64,000 nt of DNA from Synchiropus splendidus (GCF_027744825.2 NC_071339.1:26459501-26523500), one strand, 5' to 3'; numbered from the stretch's first letter, positions 9,065 to 21,483 are shown. The notes: generated by a model not told the origin, from the letters alone. A program made the numbers and translations.

Positions 9065-12000
9065 CAGGAGCTGATCAGAATCAAGCGTGGCTCTGCGGCA
9101 GACTTGGTGCGAGTGCAGCCTCAGCAGGTCCATGACCTGAGCTGGTCGGCAATTCACGAGATGGAGACTGCTAACTTGACCCAGTCTCCCCGAGGGTCGG
9201 AAGCTGTGGACGACAACTTAAACGTGAAGGATGAGATGGAGGTGAGGGTCTTTGTGTTCTCTCCTGCAGGTGTGTAGGTGTTCAGATGTGTGTATTTGTA
9301 GTGGTCGGTGCTGAATGTTTCTTGTGCTTGAGTGCATTACTTTATCAGTCTAGTTTGTGTGAAGCAGGCTTTTATCTAGGATTTTGAAACAGGGTGTCCA
9401 AAATCCCGCCCCCAACCAATAACCCCGCCCCCAACCCCACCCTCTCCCTTGCTTTGTGAAAAACAAAACTGTAAACTTCTAATTGTACCATAATCACGTG
9501 ATAAACAATAGATAAACAAAGATCTGAGTCAAATAACAAATGTTAACAAACATGAACTCAGTAACTGTTGCCACAGTAACACTTTGAGATGCAGGGGTCC
9601 CCTGAGCAATTGTTTTACTTGGCTGATCCTGATTATTTCCCTTACTAGAAGCCATCGTGTGCACACCCTTGTGTCTACATCTTTATTCATATATTTATGC
9701 AAGATAAGCATGCAGTTGTATCAGCGGTGATGGTTTTCTACACTTAAACAACGACAGCTTTCATTCATTCAAACAATACATATATAAAGGCTTGTCGTTG
9801 ATTAAATAAATAGAACAACTCAAATTTTGATCCCCATTAAGCTGTTTTGCTCTCTTACGAAAAGGGCTGTGTGTTCGTCTGCTTGCCTCTGGAATGTGGG
9901 GTGGGGAGGTTAAACTTATCTGTAGTTTCCTCTACATTACGGCGGTAAACAAATATGGCGACGGCCAAAATACGGTTGCAAAAGGTTCGAGAATCTGCAA
10001 ATTTGGATCATATTCAGCAAAATTACCGGGCGGAAACACAATTTAATGTAAACCAGTGAGATGACACTACGAGCTGGGCATTATACAGGCACTAATAATA
10101 CATATAGGGTGTCCTGCTGAGGAAACAGGGCGTCCGGTTTTGAGTGCTGGAGGGCATCCATTTTTTTCATGTTTTGCAGACGCCCAAGACGCCCTCTAGC
10201 TAAAAGCCTGTTGTGAAGCCAGGTCACGTGCTAGTGTATATTTCTTGCCACTGTTTGCTGTGATTAGTGAATTCTAACTGGTTTATGATGTTAATGAATT
10301 GATTATGATTCAGAGTTACGTGTGTGTTAAAGGTGCAGTAGGCCATCTTGAAAAACAGTTGGCTCTTAAAGGTTCTCACTGTGCCAGCCTCTCACCTTAG
10401 CAGGCGTGTGATTGGTTGGAATCTTGTGTTTTTTCTCCAGATCACTTTTCGTTCTCTGTAATTACAGCTTATATGGAATTATTGCTTGGTCAAGTCAAAA
10501 TGAATCTCACCTACTGCAACTTTTCTTTGAAAGTTCAATATCCACCTCTTGTTCTGATTTCCTCTCTTCTTCATACAGCGGATGGTTCACCTGGTGCTTC
10601 CCCAAGATGCTGCCGTCTACCGAAGACAACCTGACTCTTCGGGCGCGGAGACCAGTATCGTGGCCAGGCCTGGAGCTGGATACTCCTCCGTGGAATCTTC
10701 TGGCTTCTTTGGAACTGACACTGAGGAGCGAGACAGAGCCGAGGAGCGAGAGAGGAGAGCGGGAGAGGATGAAGCAGAGGATGAGTGGGAAAGGGAGCCT
10801 GAAGACAGAGGAGGGAGAGAAGGCCAGCTGGAGGGAAACCACACCACCCCAGATTTTGATGATCTCATTGGTTCGTACGATATTTCCTCCCACTGGTACA
10901 TCAATGCTCCTCAGATTAAACACTAACTCAAGTCAGAAGGAGGTTGCTACTGGGCCACTGCAAACTGGAACTGTTGTTAGGGACCATACTCCAAAAGACA
11001 GGAGAAAATAGAAATTAGAACAAATAAATTTAACTAATTAATACAGGTATAAAAAGTTGGGATGTTCGATACCTCTTCATTTCAGTACCACTAGTACCGT
11101 TTATACTTAAAATTCAAATTAACACGATGACTGATTGTTCTGAACATAGACTTTCATTTCTTAAAAAAGGCAGCTCAGTCACTCCCCAAAATAAAACAAA
11201 CCATTCGCTCATCTTTAGATATGTAAACAAAAGTGAAAAATAAAACACGTGTAGAGTTTTTTTTTTTTTTTTTTTAATAAACTTTAGAGAACTCGTCTTG
11301 CAATTTTTGCTAGGCAGATTTTTCTTTCTGCAAAGCTTGGTGTTCTGTCCAGGTTTTGTCTGAACAGGACGCGATGCACATGAGTTGACGTTGTGTCAAA
11401 CCGCGGTGGTGTAGTGCCATCTACTGGTGAGAATGTCTTACTCGACGTATTTTTTTTATTTTTTTTTGCCTTGAGTCGCTAGTTTCGACTGCCTCTCACG
11501 AGAACTGAGTACATCGAAAAAAGGCTGGTATTGGTCCGATATCGGTACTCACTCATCCCTAATAAAAAGCATCATCACGCCTAAATAGGTTTATATGAAA
11601 ATATAAGAATAATAAGGACAATCTTGTCTATGTTTTCTATGTAAGCAGTAAATATGTGTGTAAAATGTGTAAAGTATGACAACTATTTGGTAGCAAGGTG
11701 CATCATTTCAAAATAATCATATTTTTTAAATTAACTTTTACATTTTCACAAACAAGTGTAGTCATCATTTTTGAATCACAAGTGAACATATCACACATAA
11801 AATGGTGGAGAAAATAAAGGAAAAAAGTGAAGTCATTTTATGCCTGAAACAGTGAGGGGTTGTAAAAAAAATGAAGTAATGAACAGCAAGGCTTTAAATC
11901 GACTGCCCAGGTCTGCGCAAGAACAACCCTCTAGTCCAATCCCCAACCTACACAACAGGTCCGACAACATATCCAATGACTGTTCATCAGACACTTCATA

Positions 12001-15000
12001 TCAGCTTTTTGATTCCCAAAAAACGCAAATGAATTCTTGATTAAGTGTCTGGTTTTCAATAATCATTTGTTCAAAAAAGAAAGCTTGACTTCAACATCTG
12101 CTACTATTGAACTGTCAGAATCTGATGTCACGTGTTGATGGAGACCAGAGGAGAGTGACGTGTGTTTCTGACATTTCTCTTTCAGGCTACCGTCCTCACC
12201 TTCCCTCTAAGTCGCCTATCAACTCCTCCCCTGCTGAGGTCCACAAGCCTGGCCTGCAGGAGCTTCACAGACCGCAGCTTCTCCAGGTGAGGGCAAAACA
12301 GACTCCCAGTTTTTACACAAAAGCTTGGAAACATGGCAAAACCTTCACTACAAAGAGAAGACGCAAGGAGCCATAAAGACACCAACTGATGAGCAACATT
12401 ATAACCTCCAACACACTGAGACCCTCGTAACACAAATCTCATTGCAGAAATAAACACCTAAAGCAACATTAGATGACTCAAAATAACAACTCTGTGACAA
12501 CCACATCTCTGATGTAATAAGGCACAGCAGTCATTGAAAGATGAAATAATGAACACTTAGAGCAATAGTGCTCAAACCAAAGCACAAAACAGGACAAACA
12601 GCAATGCAAAAACAAAACAAAGCAAGTAGAAAAAAATAGGCAAAAAAGCACACAACAAAGGAAGAAAAAGACCAACAACAAATGCTATGAATAACTATAT
12701 TCAAGAAAACTAAATGTGAAAAACCTACAACTCCCTATCAGAAAGTACAGCCCCAACAGAATAAGACACTATAAATGAAAACACAGTTTCAAATCTTGGA
12801 CAAAACAAAACAAACAAAAATTAGACACAACCAACAACATGAACACAGGACACAGAAGTGAAACGCAAAACCCCACGATAAAAATAAATAATAATAAACC
12901 AACCAACCAATTGTCACACAAAATTTAACCCACAACCGTCCAAAGCAAAATGAGTTTATCTGATATAAACAAATCACAAGATCTGAATATGAAAAGTGTA
13001 AAGCAACAAGTAAAAAATAAGTAAATAAACATTTCTGAAACACTAAGTCAATAACACAAATGTTCATCTTCTTCAGGTGTCTGTGGACAGTGACCAATGG
13101 GGGGCAGCAGTGGGCAAAGATGAAGCTCATTCCAGTGGCGATGGAGTCTTCCGTAGCTTTGGGACAGCAACGTTGCCGTCTCTGGTCAGTGCGTCGGCTT
13201 CTGATGTCAAGGCGACCCTCAACCCTGAGACAGACACAGGGACTGACTTTGGACTGATGGACACGTACACTGAAGGTGACCTCCTCTCTCTTCCTGTAGC
13301 CAGTGTTAGCTCTTCTGTCGTGGCACCTCACATTTCTGTCTGACCATTTCCTCATTTCCTAAAAGCAGAGTGGAAGAATGCTCCAAGTCGTCACCCGACT
13401 GTAGCAGGCGCTGCTGTCTCTCCCAACAGGGACCCGCTGCAGCCCAGCGTCGACCGCTTTGGAGGTCTGAGTGACGCTACGACTGAAGAAATTGTAATTT
13501 TCAATCAAACGTTTCTTGATGTTTCAGAAGTGCGATTGGACGACGATGAAGAGGAGGAGAAGTGGAGGAAGATAGAGAGAGAGCGGTACTTGCGGACCAC
13601 AAATGAACCATACTTCAGATTCTCCGGTGCTCCCTGGGATTGGCCCGAGACGGTCACGCCTGTGCAGGCCAGCCGACCTGAGACCCAGGGACATGGTGTC
13701 ACTGAGCTCTACTTCCCGGTAAATACCACGCCGTGACATGTATCCATGATTCTGAAGGTGCACATCAGGGCTCTGGTGTCTCACCTCTGTTATTGTCGGT
13801 GCACTCAAAATATTCACAGAATGAGTTCTCTCCGGACGTTTCAGGTGATTTGCGTCAACTGGAGCGAGCTAGCTGGACGTGGCTACGTCGTCCTGAATCT
13901 GACAGAAAACTTCAACTGCGTGAGTACAGAAGGCACTGTGCCACATCACATGACTCAATTTAACAACAACGATTTTGGAAGATCTTTGACATCAGAATCC
14001 AAAACTGAATATGAGATGATGTGTCACCTCCTCACTGCAGGAAGTCAGTGCTGGGAATGACGTTACAACCGGATTCAGAACGTTCCAGTCATTAAAAGTC
14101 AGAAAACAAGATAATGGCATCCACAAAAGTCATTTCCACATGTGTTGTTCCGACAGAAGCTACTTTTAGATACATATGTTCTCCGTTTGCTACCATAACA
14201 CCCGCTGCATGAAGCGGAAACACAAGTTCTCTGAATGAGCATCTATTTCCTGTTTGGGGAAGCCATCTTGAATCTGGGTGGTGAGGATTCTTCGACTGTC
14301 TGACTTGGAAGTCCTAAATCGAGTGATGTCACCAGGACTTTCCCAGTTCTGAGCACCACTGGAACGCACCACAGGCTATGTTAGCTATGCTTCTACGCTA
14401 GCTAAAAAAAACTGGTTCCATCTTAAAACTCATTCTGAGCAAGTGTTCTGAGTCAGGAAGCTAATATGATAGTGCTATTATCTTGATGTAAAATTACTCT
14501 CCATAACAAATGGCAGTTACAATTACAGAGCATATATCTCATAGATAAACTACTTATTCATATGTGTATTAGCAGCATATTAGCCAGTATTTATTCACTA
14601 TAAATTACTGATTAGCTGTGGTTAAGCCTGACTATGTTTTACTGTGAATGGTCACCAAAAGTTCATGTTAGCAACACCATAATAACTGATTATTTACAGA
14701 AAATAAGCAAATTTATCAATGGTAAATGATTGTTCCCCTATTCAAAGTGTTTGACATTTGACGTAGTTAATGTGGCTCTATAGGTGCTCGTAACACTCTA
14801 TTTAGTCATGTAGTAAAAGTTGTGCGGCCTTTATATCTATGTTTATACAGTATTCTACATAATATGCCCTAACTTCTTTTCTTCCTCTTAATGTTAGGTA
14901 GCAACTTGTCGGGTTGTAACTTGTTGAGAAATGTTTCTGTGAGACAGGAGGAGTTCCGGCTGGATCAGGGTGTGCGCCTGCTGAAGATCCTGGAACACAA

Positions 15001-16065
15001 GTTTGCTCGCCGGATGAACAGCCCCGAGGGCTCGTGGGCTCTTTTCCTCAGCAAGCCCACTCACCTGCAGCACCAGCAGCACCAGCTGCTGATGAACGTG
15101 TTGGCATCTCGACATGGTGATTCAGTCCACTGACCCTCAACATGCATCAGTCCTGTTGATTCAACAATGTGCTAAATCTGTATTGCTGATACAAATGTCC
15201 CTGTCCCTCATGCTGTATTTTGTTTGCTGAAAACCTTGGCCTGAAACATGTTGCATAAAGATGGATCATAACAAGACACACCAGAGGTCCCTTTGGTCAT
15301 CCAACTACAACACATGCTTTCCTAAATTGTATTAATTCACTTCCTTCTTCTTCCTGGGCCACTCTCCAGGGATCATAGAAACTAAGGATGCGCTGGAGAT
15401 GCTCGAGGAGGTCAGGAAAAGTCTGAATCAGGTACAAGTGTCAAACTTTCATCACCCATTGCTATTTGAATTGCTATATATATATATACATATATATATT
15501 GTTTCTTCACTCATGTGCGTCCAGATTGGCATTGAGAGCTACAGCTCTGCCAGCAGCTGCACCTCCCGGCTCACTAAGACCCGCAGCGACTACGGCAAAC
15601 TCTTCGTGGTCTTGGTGATCATCGGCTCTGTCTGCATGGTCATCATCACATCTGGATTCATCTACATCTGCTGGCAGAGGCGTCTACCCTCCAGCAAGAC
15701 CACAGTGAGTGCTGGTGACACAAGGGGAGCACACAGACACTCACTCTGGATACTTTCTCTTTTGATGCCCAAGCTTCGCGCCGAGGAGCTTCACTATATG
15801 GAAAACGGTTGCCATGACAACCCAACGCTGGACATCGGCAACAACAACCAGCCAGAGATGCAGGAGAAAAAGCCGAGTGCCAATGGACATGCTGGAGGAG
15901 GAGACAGAGGAGGCGAGGAGGGATGTCACTGGCAGGTGATTTGATGGACTTAAGTGTTATCGACTGACACCTAGTGGTGAGCTGTGATATCCTTTTCTCC
16001 AGGGGTTTGTCAATCAAGCAGTGACTGAGGAGGATGAGGAAGAGGAGCAAGACACTCATCTCTGA
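9065..16065 (+). CDS. podxl2: Podocalyxin-like 2 (endoglycan), N-terminus missing
   Basis: The product is a CD34-family type I membrane sialomucin; mammalian endoglycan is a selectin ligand and adhesion modulator. Coding exons: 9065-9241, 10579-10870, 12186-12286, 13077-13275, 13528-13718, 13845-13919, 14948-15116, 15370-15431, 15525-15704, 15774-15935 and 16003-16065. All junctions are GT-AG and phases agree, giving 556 residues. Visible parts are an acidic, Ser/Thr-rich ectodomain with four N-glycosylation sequons, a conserved membrane-proximal domain (VICVNWSELAGRGYVVLNL), a transmembrane helix near residues 448-471, a cytoplasmic ENGCHDNPTLD motif and a C-terminal DTHL PDZ ligand. The last two are hallmarks of podocalyxin and endoglycan; the ectodomain favours PODXL2 over PODXL. 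The signal peptide and first exons lie in the gap or upstream. The first exon edge is uncertain (9065 or 9068). Confidence 0.92.
9365..10210. mobile_element. Non-autonomous hAT-type DNA transposon in a podxl2 intron
   Basis: The termini CAGGCTTTTATCTAG and CTAGCTAAAAGCCTG are inverted repeats matching at 14 of 15 positions. The flanks GTGTGAAG (9357-9364) and TTGTGAAG (10211-10218) form an 8-bp target duplication with one mismatch, as expected for hAT elements. No transposase ORF is present. The element is 846 bp long. Confidence 0.8.
11057..11561. mobile_element. hAT-type MITE in a podxl2 intron
   Basis: The element starts TTGGGATGTTCGATACC and ends GGTACTCACTCATCCCTA, imperfect inverted termini. 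It is flanked by a perfect 8-bp target duplication, ATAAAAAG, at 11049-11056 and 11562-11569. The interior holds a T-rich tract and a GCCATCTACTGG motif. There is no coding capacity. A related, decayed copy lies at 41288-41612. Confidence 0.85.
15475..15499. repeat. (TA)n microsatellite in a 93-bp podxl2 intron
   Basis: An alternating TA tract fills about a quarter of the short intron between the exons ending at 15431 and starting at 15525. Confidence 0.9.
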
Positions 16066-16154
16066 TGAACCTGGCGGAAGAGGAGTAGCGAGGTTTTGTC
16101 TTTGAGTAGGAGAGGAGCAGGAGGAATGTTGTCGTGGGAAAGGACTACAGAAGA

Positions 16155-16440
16155 AATAAAGGATGAAAAACAAGGGGAGACGAGGTCTAGTGGGAGGAGT
16201 CACTGACATCATCCCAAACTCCTCCTAAGGTGAGGAGTTAGTCGGCTTCAACATGATTACATTTATTAAATAGTGCTCACCTTTGACTTGCTAACATGTT
16301 GAGAGAGCAACGCTTCTCATGATGGTTACATCAACCATGTCTGCTCATTGTGCCTTATGACTTCTGGAAGATTTGGATCTGCAGTGACTCAAGCTTTTCT
16401 AGCTCTAAACCCAGTTTTAAAAAACAACAGCAAAAATAAA
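16155..16440 (+). terminator. podxl2: podxl2 3' UTR poly(A) signals
   Basis: Two AATAAA hexamers lie downstream of the podxl2 stop codon, at 16155-16160 and 16435-16440. Either could end the transcript; the sequence does not say which is used. Confidence 0.55.
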
Positions 16441-17639
16441 CTGGCACAAATCAGAAAAATTATGGCCCCAGCGCACAGTCTGTGGGGTCTATATGCCTGA
16501 CAATTACGGTGACCCGAGAAGCTAAGGAGCCCTTTCGGGTATCTGTCAAAATCAGGAATGCCAGTGACTCCTACTGGGGATGGAAGGACTTTAAACTGTG
16601 AGATGAAGGCACGTTACGAACGCCTCCTCATTGATATGCTGCATCATTCTAAATGTCTCGCAGTGACTTTTCTCGTTCGCTTCAAGGAACAGTTGCAGCC
16701 ACAGAGGTCATTTGCTGAACGTCCTCCGTCAGGTCTGCTCCGTGCGTGCTGTTAGCCTTAAAATGCTTCGTCAATCATGTTGCAATGGCTGCTTCAAGTT
16801 TCTGGCTAACTCGAGCATGAACAGACAAACTCCATGTTGTTGAAGTCTGAGTGGTGTATGTTTAAAAAAAAGACTCACTGATGAAAGAGCTGAGTCATCA
16901 CTCACCATGTCGGTATGTTGTACTCTATATTGCAGTCTTTCGGGATCATGTTGCCATGTCACGTTTACTTTACTGTGAAGATGTCATTAAACAGACTAAA
17001 TCTGTATCTAAAGATGGTTGGTTGTTTTGAGGATACCTGAGATGGTTGGGATATGGTGAACATGATAGACGACACATGTTGCAGATGGAGATACGAGGTG
17101 AATGAAGGAGAGGAACTCACTGAGGTTCGTGGATGTGGTAAACAGCAGCATGAAGTGTGGATCAATGGCACTTACGGTGACATAGGAGACAATGGCCCAA
17201 ACACAATTGCACTGTGCCCATCTTTATTCAAGCAAAAAAGAAGAGGTGGTCCATGAAACAACCCAGTGTAAGTGTGCGAGGTCATCAGTCGACAATACTT
17301 GACATAGATAAAGATACGCTCCCCTAATTCTGAGGGAGGACATAAGTGCTCTCTTTTTCACCCTCCATGACTAAAAGGTTATGAATGAAACAAGCAGCTC
17401 TCTCAATATGCCGTGCGGCGTAATAAGGTACTTCCTGTTTGGAGATCACGGGGAAGATTCTTCTGAAATTAATCAATTCTGGCCTATTAAAATGTATTAA
17501 ATTGATCTATTTCTATTATTTGGTGACATCATTGTCGTTAAAACGCGTAAAAACTCTCGATTTGACGAGCATTACCCATTTTTGATACTAAAAACTCGAC
17601 ATAAGAGTTAAAAAAAAAACGCTTCGTCGGACTCGCAGC
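16441..17639. other. Intergenic stretch between podxl2 and blcap
   Basis: About 1.2 kb without a recognisable exon, RNA gene or clear transposon boundary. The short ORFs here show no family resemblance. CpG frequency rises toward the right end, where the putative blcap promoter begins. Confidence 0.6.
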
Positions 17640-17772
17640 AGAGCGTCGACTCGTGACCTGAAAGAGTCGGTTGTGATAGTCGCTCAGCCTCGACACGTCA
17701 CTGTTGTTTGCTGAGCAGCTCCGTGCGCAGTCGCCGGGTGATCCCCCTGAGAATGATCCTGAAGGAAGTCAG
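17640..17772 (+). promoter_or_regulatory. blcap: Putative blcap promoter-proximal region and noncoding exon 1
   Basis: A CpG-rich stretch ends in a good splice donor (CAG then GTCAGT at 17773), about 2 kb upstream of the blcap coding exon, whose acceptor is at 19819. This fits the known layout of BLCAP, a noncoding 5' exon followed by one coding exon. An ATG at 17753 begins a possible upstream ORF that continues in frame across the splice. The transcription start was not located. Confidence 0.5.
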
Positions 17773-18899
17773 GTCAGTGCTTGTGTCAATCCAACAAAGC
17801 GCGATTGTGACGACCTCTCTGGGTTTAGCTGGTTTACTCCGAGAACGGATTATCGAGCAAGTCTGTTGTCGTTTTTCTAGCTAGTATGCTAACTTAGCTC
17901 CCGGCGTGCGTCACCTGGTCAATTCCGCTCACCGGCGTGTTAATGTTGAATTGCCAGTCACGAATCCGGCCATTATTATGTGTGTTCCAGGTAGTATTCC
18001 TTCACGACAATCCATCTTTAGGCTGGAGCTAATGTTACCCTCCACTGCATAGTGATGCGTTCACTGTTCCTGCTACCTTGAAGTGAAAGCAGTCCTAGAA
18101 TACACGTATTTACCGCCTGGTAATGTGTCATCTCTGCGTTTTACTGCGTTATTCTTGTATATCGCACTCAAAGTCACGACTGTACATGTTTGCAATTACA
18201 GTGCGAATTATATGTTTGGACTTCGTTCATTCAAAGTCGCTCGTACGTCCCCGATACCGAAATTAATACCCCCGCTGTTGATTCTGGTATTACTGTAGTG
18301 ATTGACAATGTCGAGCGATGATATTTCATGATCGACAGCTCTTAACGTCTGAAAAACGTCCGTTAACGTCTCTTAGCTGTGGCACTCGTGGTGTGTTTGG
18401 TTAGCCGTGATGCTAAGCTACCAGTGGCAGGCCTCTGGACGACTGTGGAACTTCTCTCCTGGAATTCTCAATAGTTATTCTCTCAGGAAAATCACCAAGA
18501 ATCTGAAGAATATAAACTGCTAAATTTTTCTTAAGGCTTTGACGCCGTACATAGGCTTCAATATAAACCACGCATTTCAGTCGCAAACTGAGATTAGCTG
18601 CCAAATGACCAGTTCAGTTTTCTTTCTATCAAATGGACACTCTATTCCCGATTATGTGGTACATTTTGTTGTCACCTATGAGGACATGAGGCCATCAAAA
18701 CACCCTCACCTCAGTAATAACAGTTTTTCTGAGCTGGAAACTCATCACTAGTCACTATCAAAAACTCCTCTAGTTTTGGGAAAGTGTTGAATTGCAGTTA
18801 TGTGACTCCAGGAGTTCATCTTTATCTTTGTCTGCTACATAAATGTAAAACTCTTGAACAGAGTTGTCAATTCTGTAAAGAGGAAACAAATGTAATTAG

Positions 18900-19523
18900 T
18901 AGTGGTGGGACTTTAACGAGTTAATTATGCTTAATCAATTACAACAAAAAACAATTTAATTTAATTGAACAGTTTGCTCTCCAGACTGCACAGAACCTTT
19001 GTAAGTGCAGGAGTTCCTGGTCCACTGATCGCACTGATGCACAAGACACGTCACAGCTAGGATGATAACAACAACAACAAACATGGAGAGATCCCTGAAC
19101 AAAAACAAACAAAAGCATTTGTTTGCTTAGGTTCAGGGATGTTTTTTGCTACACAATGGCCAGAGTTTCCACTACTCTGAATGTACTTGAAATTGTTATA
19201 AAAATTAAATTCTTATCCAAATATTTTCAAGACATTAAAAGAGCTTTAGTTTAAATAAGGTGATATAAAAACTTGAATAAAGCCACCATCGTGATTTATT
19301 GTGCTATTGTCAAATGATGCAAAATAAATAATGTTTTGTTATTTAAATGTATGTATGGGTCCATCATTTGATTCAGTAATATACCAAATTCATTGAAATT
19401 GAAAAATGTGGCTTCTTGTGGCAAATATTGTTATACCATTAAACTGCCATTAATTGAGATTCATTAATCAAATCATCTAATTAACTAGTTAAATTTTTAT
19501 TTTTTAATTGAATCCAACCCAGA
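18900..19523. mobile_element. hAT-type non-autonomous element in the blcap intron
   Basis: The left end, TAGTGGTGGGACTTTAACG, belongs to a repeat type common in fish genomes. The right end is a partial inverted copy. Both sides carry the same 8-bp word GTAATTAG (18892-18899 and 19524-19531), read as the target duplication. The interior is AT-rich, with ATTAATCAA-like blocks near both ends. It has no ORF. Confidence 0.65.
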
Positions 19524-19791
19524 GTAATTAGATGTCCATTATTAGTCTCACGGTGCGAAAATTCAACAATGCCACTGGTGCTTTCACAGAGAATCCCAAT
19601 CAAGCCACATTTATGCACCAATGTTCACTGTTATTCTCAGTTTCGGTTATTCATATTTCGTCAGACTTGAGTTGCTTTTCTCATATCGCTCTTCATAGTT
19701 AGATCCGTTAGTTCTCCCACATTGGGGAAGTTCAACATAGTTGTCCTGATGAACTCTGACTGGACACAAGACTCGTGTGATGTCTTGAATA

Positions 19792-19816
19792 CCTCTCCTC
19801 TCCTCTCCTCTCCTCT
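19792..19816 (+). repeat. (CTCCT)n pentanucleotide forming the blcap polypyrimidine tract
   Basis: Five or so CTCCT units directly precede the CAG acceptor at 19817-19819 of the blcap coding exon. The microsatellite therefore appears to serve as the polypyrimidine tract. Confidence 0.85.
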
Positions 19817-19997
19817 CAGGGATGACCTGATGACCGCTTCCTGTGTCATTCACCTGCTTCCGTATCAGCCACTCAACCGGGTCACTCTGCCCCCTGCTGG
19901 AGGATTTTAAACATCACACAATCCGGACCGCCGCTCATCTACTCACGCTGTTCAACAAATCTAAGGGACTTGAACCTTTCGCTGACCAAGAAGAGCC

Positions 19998-20261
19998 ATG
20001 TATTGCCTCCAGTGGCTGCTTCCTGTGCTGCTCATCCCCAAACCCTTAAATCCTGCATTGTGGTTCAATCACTCGATGTTCATGGGCTTCTACCTGCTCA
20101 GCTTCCTGCTGGAGAGGAAGCCCTGCACCATCTGTGCCTTGGTCTTCCTTGCTGCCCTCTTCCTCATCTGTTACAGTTGCTGGGGTAACTGCTTTCTCTA
20201 CCACTGCCAGGATGCTGCGCTGCCCAACGCAGCGCACGACCCTGCCATTGTGGGAACCTAG
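19998..20261 (+). CDS. blcap: Bladder cancer-associated protein (BLCAP/BC10), complete
   Basis: The ORF encodes 87 residues, exactly the vertebrate family length, and begins [20 protein letters not shown], the near-invariant family N-terminus. Differences from the mammalian protein lie mainly near the C-terminus. It is a small membrane protein with two hydrophobic spans (about 19-39 and 44-65), a cysteine-rich segment and a C-terminal VGT. In mammals it is linked to growth control and apoptosis, and its mRNA undergoes A-to-I editing; the codons edited there (Y2, Q5, K15) are present here. It lies in a single coding exon starting at 19820, after a pyrimidine-rich acceptor. The start context, GCCATGT, is reasonable. 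Identification is firm; the molecular activity is poorly understood in any species. Confidence 0.97.
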   Translation: MYCLQWLLPVLLIPKPLNPALWFNHSMFMGFYLLSFLLERKPCTICALVFLAALFLICYSCWGNCFLYHCQDAALPNAAHDPAIVGT

Positions 20262-21095
20262 AGTGGCGGCAGTGGAAATGCTAGCAAAGTGAATTATGCT
20301 GGAAGAAGAGACAGGCTGGAGGTGGCGAGCATGTGGATTCACTTTTCCGAAGAAGAATGTGAGCGAGGGGTTTGACGACTCGGACTTCATAAACCACGTG
20401 GAGCATTACGCTGTCCAGTATTCATGGTCATGACCGAGTGGAAATGTTTTTGGTCTCATAGCAACCGCCGAGCACAGTTCGGGATCTCTTTACCAATGTT
20501 CTTGCACCGAGACTTTAGCCCCCTCAAACTGCCAAAAATGTTACCAAACAAACGGTGCTCCTCAGGGCGCAGTCACTCCCCACTCGGATGCTGAACACCT
20601 CGATGTTTTTAGTTCCGCCTGGAGCAGGAACGCACACCCAGACTGGACAATCAGTAACTGCTGTGAATTACCCCGCACCATGACTCACCTGGTGTGGCTT
20701 CGACGGTGGAACTGTTGCTCTGCTATCCTCCTCCCTCGCCCTGCTTCTACCACCAGGACATTTTAATACCTTTTTGTTCTCCTGCTGTTCTGGTGCATGA
20801 GTTCCCATCAAATATGTTTCTTTCCGATTTTTAAATGCTGAACGTTTCCAAAGGGGGTGAGTGTACATGTATGTTTGTGGTCACGACACGCTGAGAAGTG
20901 GGGTGGCGTCATCCAGGAAGTGATCAGTATTCCCTGGATTTTTTTAGCAATATGAACCCTACAGTGGGTGGGGCTAGTGTCAAATGGAAATGAAGCTGGT
21001 TTGTCACTGTTTTAAAGTTTGGTGTTGAACTAATGCGTGTGTGTGAGCTGTCACAGTGCTGAGTCCACCTCCACACTCACATTGGTTTTAATTTA

Positions 21096-21101
21096 AATAA
21101 A
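21096..21101 (+). terminator. blcap: blcap poly(A) signal
   Basis: A canonical AATAAA lies about 835 bp after the blcap stop and is followed by a T/G-rich stretch (TGTTGGCTTTT), consistent with cleavage near 21120. Confidence 0.65.
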
Positions 21102-21477
21102 GTTTTCCTCTGAAAACTGTTGGCTTTTACTTCGGAACGCAGATTTATGTAGTAGACTGTCGAAGCTTGTGGCAAATGCTCTCATTGACTAAGCAAGTCA
21201 TTTTTCTCCCCTTCATTCAGTGTATTCTTAATGTGGGCTGACAGAAGGACCTTGTGTGATAGCTAATATGAATCAGTAATTTAGTTTATTTTTAAACTTG
21301 GGACTCTGCCCAACTACAGATTCTTCCATTTTGCTTTCTTCACCGTGTATCTTCATTTTATGCAGTGCCCCCCCGAGCTATTTTGGTACTCGCTTAACCT
21401 TGCTTGTACTTCGCTTAAGCTTCGCTTGTTTTGTAGTTACAGTCATCTTTAAATTCGCTATTTCAATATGAACTGCT

Positions 21478-21483
21478 TTTATT
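21478..21483 (-). terminator. ripor3: Candidate ripor3 poly(A) signal
   Basis: AATAAA on the minus strand lies about 350 bp past the ripor3 stop codon. It would give convergent blcap and ripor3 transcripts whose ends lie a few hundred bases apart. Confidence 0.45.

Noticed and set aside
7530..9157. Overlapping antisense ORFs of about 80-110 codons with repeated similar peptides
   Set aside because: They are translations of the satellite. The 187-188 bp period is not divisible by three, so no protein repeat could be kept in frame.
10412..11011. A 199-codon plus-strand ORF
   Set aside because: It overlaps the podxl2 exon at 10579-10870 in another frame and crosses the splice sites. The podxl2 frame has consistent phases and family similarity.
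13427..13476. A possible extra podxl2 exon after an ACAG acceptor
   Set aside because: Its phase does not fit the flanking exons, and the direct join of 13275 to 13528 keeps the frame and gives a sensible acidic sequence.
14898..14947. An alternative upstream acceptor (TTAG) for the podxl2 exon starting at 14948
   Set aside because: It would introduce an in-frame stop. The 14948 start gives a product colinear with the endoglycan family.
15658..16212. A 184-codon antisense ORF
   Set aside because: It is the antisense shadow of the last podxl2 exons.
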